This document shows, piece by piece, positions 1 to 10,000 of a DNA stretch of 64,000 nucleotides (the first letter of the stretch is position 1; each line of letters begins with the position of its first letter). The position numbers and the translations under genes are program-made. Origin of the DNA: Tritrichomonas musculus (taxonomy: Eukaryota > Parabasalia > Tritrichomonadida > Tritrichomonadidae); the NCBI GenBank assembly GCA_039105265.1, contig JAPFFF010000048.1, forward strand, positions 310,001 through 374,000. Direction: 5' to 3'. The notes below the pieces were generated by a model that was not told the DNA's origin, did not search any database, and was given only the letters and a program-made list of their open reading frames with translations.

Positions 1-10
1 GCTTTTTTTC

Positions 11-2217
11 GGGACATCTTCACTTTTTCAACTTTTTTTTTAAAAAAAATCAATTTTTTGAGAAAAAAATTTTTTTGATCATTTTTTTAATAAAAAAATT
101 TTTTTGTATCATTTTTTTCCACTTTTTTGAAAAATATATCAAAAAATTATGCTTGTTTTTAGCAAAGGTATGCTGAAAAAATCTGAAAAAAATATATGAT
201 AATCAGTAATTGATAGTAATAATAATTACATAAATTTCATGGGGAAATTCCTCATTGTCAGACATATTAAATTTAATATTTACCGATGTCATTAAAAAAA
301 AAGCTTTTAATGAAGGAACATTATAGATAATCGATTTTTACATAACTATTCTCATGTATGTATCAAAATTAATAGATTTATAAAATGATCACATATTATA
401 TAAAATCACATTACTGAGCATTTGCGTTAAAATAAAGAACTTTGCTGCCCTAAACTTTATAGTATATCGTTTTTTACTTATATTTTTTATTATAAATGTT
501 ATATACAGTGTCTTAAAAATTTGCGAATTTTCATTAATAATAAAAAATTTCAAAGTAAAACTGAAATAAAAACATAATGAATACATATATCATGTAACAT
601 ATATATTAATTATATATAAATCATTTCATCAATTCCTTTTTTTCACACAAAAAACTCGATTTTGTAAAAAAAAATTTAAAAAAATTAAACGTGCTAAAAT
701 TGTATTTCACAGTTTTTTTACTTTAATTATTACTTTTTAAGAAAAATATATTTATTAATATATAAAACATAAAGAGAACTCGATTAATAAATTAAAATTA
801 TCCTATTCCGTGATGGCATTTATGCTCTTTGTTGTAAATTCATAAAATTTTATTTCTAAATTCATTAGAGACGGATGTAAACAACAAATATATAAGTATA
901 TAAATTTTGAATTATAAGATTTTAACAGTTATATCAGTATGACTCAAAAGAGCAAAAAACAAAAGAGTTTATATTTATATATATTTGTTATTTTTTACAA
1001 CTATATTATGTGCAATATATATTAGATATAAAAGGAAAAATAAGTTAAAAACATATACATGACTTGTACATTAGAAATATGAGTTATATATATATAAATG
1101 AGTTATATATAAATAAATTCAAAGGTTTACGCATTTAAATTTTTGAATAAAAATGGAAAATTCAAAATATAAAATTCAAAATTCCATTCAAATATTCATT
1201 TCAAAGCTTTCTTTGGTTTCATAAAAAAATTTCACCAATGTTTGCAATTAACAATCTAATAATACCCCCATTTATTCAAATAATAATAAATGAATCATAA
1301 AAATGCATTAAATAAAAAAATATCGTATTAACTGCTTAAGAATTTTTATAAAAAACATATCTTTTAAATTAACTAATTCAAAAGAGGTGGTTTATGCTTC
1401 AATTATTATTGAACCCATTTATTTGGCGTAATATTATTGAATAACTTTATTTAATATACCGATATTCTCTGATTAAACGATAATAAAAAAGATTAAATTT
1501 TTGAACGATTAAAAGCACCGAGTATTTTGAAGTTGTGGATTGAGGGTATTTTGCAACATACTTGTAAATAAGCAACGATCTGCTAAATGAATGAGTTTCT
1601 ATGATTGGAACAAAATTATTTGGACTAAATTTATTTTTTCATATCACATGTCTTTGTGTACAAGTTTGTTTTTAATGGATAACTCATGTACTTATTGTAT
1701 AACTCAGTTATATATATACAACTTATTTTTCCAAAAAAAATAAAAGTTGTATTTTAAATAATAGTGTTATATGGTACAACTGACTAATAATAGGTATTTA
1801 AAATAATTATTCATATTTCATTTGTTTTTCACATATTATATTATTTATTTTTTTATAAGTCAGTTGTTCAAAAAACATATTTGGTATAACAAGTATTTAT
1901 TATATATTGCGTATAACTCGGTTGTTTACAGAAGTCTCTATTATTTTTTCATCTTGTCGTTGCATTAACTAATAATTGACAATATTAAATGATACAATAT
2001 ATTATATTATTACTTATTCTTATTCATTCATACTCCTTGTTATGAGTTCATGGAATCTTATTTCTAAATTTAATATTATTTAACTTTTTCATTAAAATAT
2101 CTAGCATTGTACAATATTTTGTGATATTATGTGTTATTACAATGTTATAAATCTTTTATTTATTTTCATATGTATCAAATAAAAGGTGTTTCAAAAACGA
2201 CCGTTTATTTAAAAAAA
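11..2217 (+). repeat. Left arm of the MULE-like inverted repeat (interrupted)
   Basis: This arm is the reverse complement of the right arm with very few differences. Without the 1.07-kb insert it would be about 1.13 kb. The inner end lies just past the block containing CAAAAACGACCGTTTATTT. A 65-residue open frame at 389-586 is the mirror of one at 4931-5128 and is probably not a gene. Confidence 0.85.
867..1939. mobile_element. Non-autonomous TIR element nested in the MULE arm
   Basis: The mirror arm defines the insertion exactly. The ends are AGAGACGGATGTAAACAAC and, inverted, AGAGACTTCTGTAAACAAC (16 of 19 match), with a 3-bp duplication ATT (864-866 and 1940-1942). The 1073-bp body has no open frame of note. 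It carries several subterminal copies, in both orientations, of a motif like TATAACTCRGTT, as transposase-binding repeats often appear. A 3-bp duplication is compatible with PIF/Harbinger or CACTA relatives, but the terminal bases fit neither clearly, so I leave the superfamily open. Confidence 0.75.
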
Positions 2218-2263
2218 AAAAATGTAAAAATTGCTTTTTTTTTTGAATATTCAATTGATAAAA

Positions 2264-2298
<35 letters not shown>

Positions 2299-3447
2299 AT
2301 TTAAATTTATACATTCTTTATTATACTTATTAAATTTACTCTTTTATCAAGAATTTTTCTAAAATGATTATATTTAGATTTTCTACTATTATATTATGTT
2401 TGACTTAAATAAACGTATAAAAACTTTCCTCTTAGCATTGATAATTAGATTCATGAATACATAAATGAATTTATCATTGACTGGTTTATTTGAATAAACA
2501 TTATTCTTTCAATATTTCAGTAATTGATGAATATTCAGTGATTAAATGAATCATTTTAGTAATTAATTTATATTTTCAGTGATTAATGTTTGATTTAAAG
2601 ATTAATTAATCATGAATGATTTCTTTCAAATCAAATTTCATGGAACATCTATTTTCCTTGGTGATTTAAAAGGACTTAATAATAATGTTATTCTTTTAAA
2701 ATATATGGGAAGCTTGTTATATTTGATTGCAGCTATGGAAAATACACTGAATATCATATCTAACAAATCAGTATGTCATTCAAGTATAAAAAAAGTAGTA
2801 CAGTTTTGCTGTGAGCTCTAAAAGGTGGCCCAGGTCTAACAGTACCTGTTATAAATATTTTTTCTCTATTTTTATTTTATATTTTTTATCTTTATATCAA
2901 AAACTAATGTGGGTTAAAAGAAGGAACAATATATATTTTAAAAATGAATTATTATTATTTAATCATTGAAGAATCATTTAATCTTATTCTAGAATGGTAC
3001 AAAAAAATAATAATACAGTCTAATAATCATTTCAAATCGCTTTTTTTTCAAGCTTGTACTTTTACATGAAAAGTTTGCAAATCATCAAGAATTGGAAAAA
3101 ACGCTTAATACAATAGAATACGAATAAAAAGTTAGTGATATTCATTGCGAGTTTGATTGGAGTTCAACAAATGACATGGGAGATCAAAGTGAAAAGGAAA
3201 AAGAAGGATATATAATGCAAAAGGATAAAGAATCAGAAGAATAGCACAACGCATTTTCATACCGTAAGAGCAATTATGTCTTTATTTCACGCCATACAGT
3301 AAGAGCAAATACCAGAAATATGTTGTAAAAAGTTGCTGTTGTAAAACTTTTGATATAGATGATAATCAAGTAATCTCAAATTGATATTACAAGGAAGAAC
3401 AACATGAGATTTTTAATGTTTATGAAAAAACAAATCATATCAATTAA
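2218..3447. other. Unique centre of the MULE-like element
   Basis: AT-rich DNA without a convincing gene. It starts with a TA dinucleotide run (about 2268-2295). A 69-codon open frame (2612-2821) and the piece at 3050-3244 are the only coding-like parts. A perfect 28-bp direct repeat occurs at 3448-3475 and 4172-4199, bracketing the MITE, which suggests local duplication. Confidence 0.5.
3050..3244 (+). pseudogene. Coding-like remnant inside the MULE-like element
   Basis: One reading frame gives a lysine/glutamate-rich stretch with ordinary protein composition, starting KLVLLHEKFANHQELE and ending KDKESEE before a TAG, with one stop in the middle. It stands out from the AT-rich surroundings and may be the tail of a lost transposase or captured gene. 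I do not recognise the family. Confidence 0.3.
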
Positions 3448-3695
3448 ATTATACTTAAATAAATAAAATTTATTTGCATGTTTATAAACACTAGAAACAA
3501 TAAAAATAATGCAGAAAATAATTTTTATATATGATTTTTAATCTTTAATGCAATTGCGTCTATAAAAAAGTGAATTATTATGACAAGTGAAAAATTTCAA
3601 TATGCATTTTTTTATTCATTTTTTAAATGAACGTTAGCCAGTCAATAATCAAGATATAACAAAATTTCTTTTAATATACATTATTGTATAAATTG

Positions 3696-4151
3696 TAGGC
3701 TTGTTATTCTGATATCAATTATCAGGTTTGGCACTTTTTTTAACTCAGATAATCGATAATAAAATTCTATCGATTGGAATTTTTAATTGATGAATTCGAT
3801 TATCAAGTATGAAATGTGATACAAAAAAAATATGCTTTTGATATCGAATCTTGATTAATCGAAATTAATACCTGAAAAAAACATTAAAAATAGTATTTTA
3901 ATGTCATAAAATAAATATATTCTAACTTATTATGTAAAAGAATAAGCTTTTATTAAATTTTATAACGGATATGTGAAGTAATCAGTTAAAAAAGTTTACA
4001 AAATTTTAATACGTTAAAAAATTTTCAATATTGATAATCGATCTTTTATATTTATTCATTATTGATATCAGAGATTAAATTTTTGATTTGATATTGATAT
4101 CAGAAAAAGGGACCAATTATCGATATCGAAAATCGAGACTTAACAAGCCTA
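3696..4151. mobile_element. hAT-like MITE, family A, copy 1
   Basis: The ends are TAGGCTTGTTA and its inverted partner TAACAAGCCTA, with a perfect 8-bp target duplication ATAAATTG (3688-3695 and 4152-4159). An 8-bp duplication and TAGGC-type ends fit hAT. The 456-bp body is made of AT-rich segments rich in GATATC and ATCGAT motifs. Related copies are at 34588-36066 (interrupted) and 39225-39700, with a fragment at 12012-12188. It is nested in the centre of the MULE-like element. Confidence 0.8.
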
Positions 4152-4373
4152 ATAAATTGATAATGTTATAGATTATACTTAAATAAATAAAATTTATTTA
4201 CAAATACCAGAAAAATATTATATTTGATATTCATATGTAATCTTTATATATTTTTTAAAAATAAGATATTTATTTTTGTGAATTGACATTATTTGTGATG
4301 TAGTCATTAAATAATAATTTGATTTTATTGATGCATTAAAATGGTCATGTTGTTTTAATTAAAATGATATAAA

Positions 4374-5507
4374 AATTTTTTTAAATAAACGGTCGTTTTT
4401 GAAACACCTTTTATTTGATACATATGAAAATAAATAAAAGATTTATAACATTGTAATAACACATAATATCACAAAATATTGTACAATGCTAGATATTTTA
4501 ATGAAAAAGTTAAATAATATTAAATTTAGAAATAAGATTCCATGAACTCATAACAAGGAGTATGAATGAATAAGAATAAGTAATAATATAATATATTGTA
4601 TCATTTAATATTGTCAATTATTAGTTAATGCAACGACAAGATGAAAAAATAATGAATTTAGAAATAAAATTTTATGAATTTACAACAAAGAGCATAAATG
4701 CCATCACGGAATAGGATAATTTTAATTTATTAATCGAGTTCTCTTTATGTTTTATATATTAATAAATATATTTTTCTTAAAAAGTAATAATTAAAGTAAA
4801 AAAACTGTGAAATACAATTTTAGCACGTTTAATTTTTTTAAATTTTTTTTTACAAAATCGAGTTTTTTGTGTGAAAAAAAGGAATTGATGAAATGATTTA
4901 TATATAATTAATATATATGTTACATGATATATGTATTCATTATGTTTTTATTTCAGTTTTACTTTGAAATTTTTTATTATTAATGAAAATTCGCAAATTT
5001 TTAAGACACTGTATATAACATTTATAATAAAAAATATAAGTAAAAAACGATATACTATAAAGTTTAGGGCAGCAAAGTTCTTTATTTTAACGCAAATGCT
5101 CAGTAATGTGATTTTATATAATATGTGATCATTTTATAAATCTATTAATTTTGATACATACATGAGAATAGTTATGTAAAAATCGATTATCTATAATGTT
5201 CCTTCATTAAAAGCTTTTTTTTTAATGACATCGGTAAATATTAAATTTAATATGTCTGACAATGAGGAATTTCCCCATGAAATTTATGTAATTATTATTA
5301 CTATCAATTACTGATTATCATATATTTTTTTCAGATTTTTTCAGCATACCTTTGCTAAAAACAAGCATAATTTTTTGATATATTTTTCAAAAAAGTGGAA
5401 AAAAATGATACAAAAAAATTTTTTTATTAAAAAAATGATCAAAAAAATTTTTTTCTCAAAAAATTGATTTTTTTTTAAAAAAAAAGTTGAAAAAGTGAAG
5501 ATGTCCC
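4374..5507 (-). repeat. Right arm of the MULE-like inverted repeat (uninterrupted)
   Basis: This intact partner of the left arm shows the pre-insertion sequence of the site hit by the element at 867-1939, because it runs straight through ATTCATTATTTTTTC where the left arm is split. Near-identity over about 1.1 kb points to recent origin or to gene conversion between the arms. Confidence 0.85.
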
Positions 5508-5788
5508 CTTTTTTTCTGATATTAATGAGTTTATTAAAGTAAAAATAAAGTATCCAATAAAATATTATTTGGATACTTCAACACAAATCTTTGAATAAAA
5601 TACTAAATAAAAAAGCAGTTTTATGTCCACAAAAAGTGACAGCTTTTTACAAAAAGTCGAAAATGGACACTCAGTTCATTGGATACAAAAGCCTAGGAAT
5701 CTTGATTATTTTTATTAAATTTGAAAGCCCGTTTGATTTTGAAAAGATAAAAAAAAAAAAGGGAGATATTTTTTGCCCCCAATCTCTT

Positions 5789-5841
5789 TTGACCCCAACG
5801 GTTAAGGTCAATATTGACCCTGTATCGTACTTCAGAAAAAA
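5789..5841. repeat. Dispersed repeat with palindrome GGTCAATATTGACC
   Basis: About 53 bp shared with 59325-59377 at roughly 85% identity. The core (5806-5819) is a perfect 14-bp palindrome. Here it lies about 60-110 bp upstream of the pseudokinase start; at the other site it follows a BspA-type gene. It could be an end of a small transposon or a regulatory palindrome; nothing decides between these. Confidence 0.5.
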
Positions 5842-5898
5842 TCGGCGAGAACTTTTTTGCACTTTTGAATTGATTGACAAGCATTTTTATATTCGATA

Positions 5899-6849
5899 AT
5901 GTCAAGTATAATATCGGAAAGATTGAAAGAAATAGATGATTATGAAGTCCAAGAATATATTGGATCAGATTCTTTTAGAGCTATTGACAAAGAAAGTAAA
6001 AAAGAAGTGGTAATACAGTTTTTTGATTATCACTCAAGTGAACAAAATCTTACCTTTAAAAATTTGAATTTTATTAATCATCCCATTAAAGGTTTCATTA
6101 ATTTAATAAACGGACGAAGGGGATCATCAAATGATCGTAATCCATATTTTCAATATTCTATACCTGTAGATGATAAGAAAAAAGAGGTCAAAAATTTTGA
6201 TGGAACATTCTTTGTTACGCCCTTCATGAAAAACGGAAGCATTTCTGAAATCATTCCAAGATATCTTAGATCAAAAGGGGTTAATCATGACAAAATGAAT
6301 CCAACCCTTCGCAGTAAAATCATATTTGCTGTAGCATCATCATTAAAACGCCTAGAAAAACAGCATTTCTCATTTTACGGTTTATAATTTAATAAAATTT
6401 TCTTGGACGACAATTTAGAGCCAATTTTAAAATTCCCCCTCAAGACTGAAAGGAGTTTTGCTCCCAGTTATTTCTATTCGCCTGAAGAAATGGAAGGTTA
6501 TGATCCAAAAGATTCTGATTTACATGGATTAAAATCCGACGTTTTCTCCTTTGCAATTATGATTTACTTGATGTTTTCAGAAAGCATTATTTTAAACGGT
6601 AAAATCCAAAAAGGTATCTCTCAATTTGTAAATCAGCTCCTCCAAGGAAGAAGGCCCTCAAGGCCAGAAAATATTCCTGACTCATACTGGGACCTCGTAC
6701 AATTATGTTGGGCACCAAATCCAGATGATAGACCAAATTTCGAAGAAATAACTGAGCAATTGAAAGAAGATAAATTTGCAATTGATGAATTTGGCATGAC
6801 AACTGATCTTGATGAATTAAAACGATTTCAAGTTCAATTTGATAATTAA
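5899..6849 (+). pseudogene. Kinase-like gene (TKL type) interrupted by one stop; also a pseudokinase
   Basis: One reading frame runs from ATG at 5899 to TAA at 6847-6849, with a single in-frame TAA at 6385-6387. The two parts are an N-lobe and a C-lobe of a divergent protein kinase. C-lobe landmarks include YFYSPEEMEGY (APE region), SDVFSFAIMIYLM (the DVYSFG helix) and LCWAPNPDDRPNFEEI, the tyrosine-kinase-like CW...RP motif. Catalytic residues are absent independently of the stop: VVIQ replaces VAIK, FYGL sits where HRD should be (the stop falls beside it), and KFP replaces DFG. The ancestor was therefore probably already a non-catalytic pseudokinase of the kind common in trichomonads. A stop-codon readthrough is possible but unsupported. 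It stands alone; the neighbouring gene is on the other strand. Confidence 0.7.
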
Positions 6850-7086
6850 AATAATATTGATATTTTTTTTATTTTGATAATTTTCTGACTTTATTTTAAT
6901 GTTAAACACTCTCTATTTAAATAATAATAAAAAAAAGTAAAACAATCATAAAATTTCGGAACCGTTTTTTATTTTCAAAAAGTTTTTATCGTTTTAAAAT
7001 TTTTGAAAATAAAAATAAAAAAATGATAAATATTTTTTTTTTTTAATAAAAAAAATTATTTTTGTGGAATATTGGTTCTAATGACT

Positions 7087-10000
7087 TTATTCCTTTATAG
7101 CTTTACCCATTTTCATTAGATCGCACTGTTTTTTAACAATAATAATAATAATAATAACTAGAACAGGAACCGCAGCAATTAATGCGTAATCGATAGCATC
7201 AAGTGAACTGCCTGAATTTTCTTCTTCTTCTTCGGCCTCGTCGTAATTGAATGACTGTTTTTCCAATTGAATGAAGATGTACTCTTTATCATTTCTTGTG
7301 TCAAAAGCGTTCGAGTGGTCGGATGAAAACTTGCATCTCACGATTACCAATTTTGGTGACAGTTTGTTTATTACCTGGCCGTTTATGTGGAAGCATCCTG
7401 GATTCAAATCTCCGACGAACACTGAATTCAGCACTTGACAACTGACGCCGTTAATTCCGCCCAAGTAAGACAACGAGCTTTTTGAATGCCTTTCAATATT
7501 GAATTTACAGAATCTTATGATATTTGTTGTTTTCGCTTTTTGTTGTTCTTGCGATAATAATGATGCTTGTTCCTCGTCTTGTGACTGGCTGAATTGGTTC
7601 TCTATCTTCACCTGGTTCTCGCCGATGTTCTTGAAGAAGACGCAGTCGCTGATGAATGACGACTTTGTTGTAATGAAGATTGCACTTCCGCCGCTTGTTT
7701 TCGATGTCTGTGACGATGAAAAGGTTGCTTCGTTGCTTGCAAAGTAGCAGTCCAAGATGCTGATTTTCGATGAAATTGACTTTGAATAGATGAAAACGGC
7801 ACCGCCATAGCCTGCCTTGCATTTGGTGAAGTTTGCCTCTTTGATTGAGACCGAGTTGTTCATTTCAATATCGTTCATAATGCAGATTCCTCCGCCACCG
7901 CCACTGCTGCTGCTGTCGCCTTCTTTCCCGTCTGAGTTTGTTTTGCAGTTAGAGAAGCTGATGCTGGTGCAAACCAATCCCGCGTTCTTCAAGAGAATAG
8001 CGCCGCCATTCTCGTTGCTTTGAATGCTTGAAAATAACGACATGTTGATCGTCACTAGCACCGGATTGTCCAGGCTTCCTTCATAGCTGCAATGGGAGCC
8101 TTTTTCGCAGACATCAGTGATTGGAATCTGCGTTGGCAAAAATTCTTCTGTAGGTGAAATTGAAGGTGAAAATGAAGGTGATGGTGAAGGTGATTTTGAT
8201 GGTGATTGTGAAGCAGTGAAAGTAGGCATTGGTGTCGATGTTGCTGGAATTTGCGCATGCAATAAGAATAGATTGCCAATGGATAATGAACTGGCTTTAG
8301 TTCCAGTCCTCTGCTTCATTACATGGACGAATTCAAACTTAAGCTTATCGCACTCTATAAAATCAGGGAAAACATACTGAATTCTTGCATTTGGGAAAAT
8401 AGGAAGACCTACGAAGAAAGTGTTCAATTCATATGGTTGGTTATTGATAGAAGTATAAACTTTTATGCCGGTTGGAAAACCGCTGAAATAAGCAATTTGA
8501 GGGTTATCTGTGTAGCCTTCAGGATCATACAAAAATGCCTCCAAAAAAACGGATTCTTGAAACGTAACTTCAAGCTCGCTGTGATAAGATAAATTCATGA
8601 CAGTACTAGCAATATAAAAAGTTTTCTTATCGCCGTCAAAAATATTTGATTCAGGGAAGCCATCCTTCGCTTTATCAATGGTGAAAGTGAACTCTGAATT
8701 ATTGACCTTTATCGAATCGACATAAGTGTCATTGTTATACTTGTCAGAGGCAAAATCTAGTTGCACTGTGTTAGATACATGTTCAGGCATGAAGTACAAG
8801 TTGCAAATGCATAGATATGAACTTTCTGCTGTTAAATTTCTTTGATCCATTACGTTAATAAACTCTAATCTAAGTTTGTCGCATTTGACAGTTTCTTGGA
8901 AATGGAATTGAAGCCTATACATCGGTGTAGCTGCTTCTCCATAAAAAATTTTACACAGTGTAAATGGCTCGTTACCAAGTGACTTATATACAATAACAAC
9001 TGACGGATAACCATAATACACACGAGCAGAGCTTGTTGTTAAATAAGCAAGATCATAAAAAAAATGGGTTAAAGAAACTGTTTCAGTAAAATTAATAAAA
9101 ATTTGGTTATAATGATCTTTGTTGTTAATTTCATTAGGAATATAAAAAGTGGTAGGATCATTATCAAATGCATTAGAAAGAGGATATTTTGCTTGGCCTT
9201 CATCTCCACTATAAACATATTTAGATGAATCAACCATATATGTATGAATATAACCATCGGCACGATAATTAAAATCAGATTTCGTGAATTTAACTGCATT
9301 CATGTAACGATTAAAATAAAGATTGGAAATCGCTGGATTCGTTGAATTTCCAACAATTGTTTGATGTGTAACTTCTACAAATTCTATCTTTAGTTTATCA
9401 CAAGTAATCAACTCAGAAAAATGAAAACAAACACGAGTCCACGATGGATTGCAAGGTCCTTTAAATTTCATTTTTAACGAATAAGGATCAGTGCCAACAG
9501 ATGAATAAATGTTCATTACAGTTGGATATCCATGAAACACATCTTGACCACCAACTGTTGATATGACTGGATCATAAACAAATCCTTCAAGCGTCTCTGT
9601 TTTTTTAAAACTAATTTCAATGAAATTTTTATGCGTGTCACTATTGGCAGTATTTGATATGTAATAAGTATCTGATTTGTCATCGAAAGCATTAGAGATG
9701 GGATAGCTGGGCATGCCTTCTGATCCAGAAAAAGTGAGCTCTGAATTCGGAACAAAAAACGTTTTCGTATACCCAACATTACTGTAAATACTTTCTCCAG
9801 AGATGAACAAATGACGAATAAATATCAATTCGCCAATGATTAGATTTTTGGCTGGTCCATTTCCGTAGCTCGCTGTTTGGATTGTTACGTCGGCAAATTC
9901 TAGTTTGAGCTTGTCGCATTTAATGAGGTTCGGCAAAACAAATTGAAAAGCAGTCGGTGGAGCTGGATTTGTTTCGAAAACGGCAGCCAATTCGTATGGC

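Larger units (their letters stand above)
11..5507. mobile_element. MULE-like DNA transposon with long terminal inverted repeats
   Basis: The outer ends are inverted copies beginning GGGACATCTTCACTTTTTC, and each is flanked by the same 9 bases, CTTTTTTTC (2-10 and 5508-5516). A perfect 9-bp target duplication plus very long inverted repeats is the hallmark of Mutator-like elements (family knowledge). The arms are about 1.13 kb: left 11-866 continuing at 1943-2217, right 4374-5507. The left arm is split by a younger insertion (867-1939). The unique centre, about 2.2 kb, holds only decayed coding-like sequence and a MITE, so this copy is non-autonomous or dead. The MULE assignment rests on TSD length and TIR size; no transposase is recognised. 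Confidence is high for a TIR transposon and moderate for the superfamily. Confidence 0.82.

Noticed and set aside
389-586. 65-residue open frame, repeated exactly at 4931-5128 on the other strand
   Set aside because: The duplication is explained by the palindrome arms; composition is AT-driven and no motif is present.
5591-5899. 102-residue open frame ending at the pseudokinase start
   Set aside because: Starts at TTG, contains the dispersed palindromic repeat, and composition looks like translated spacer.
8117-8380. Plus-strand frame with GEGEGDGEGDFDGD-like repeats
   Set aside because: Antisense shadow of the Ser/Pro stalk of the surface protein.
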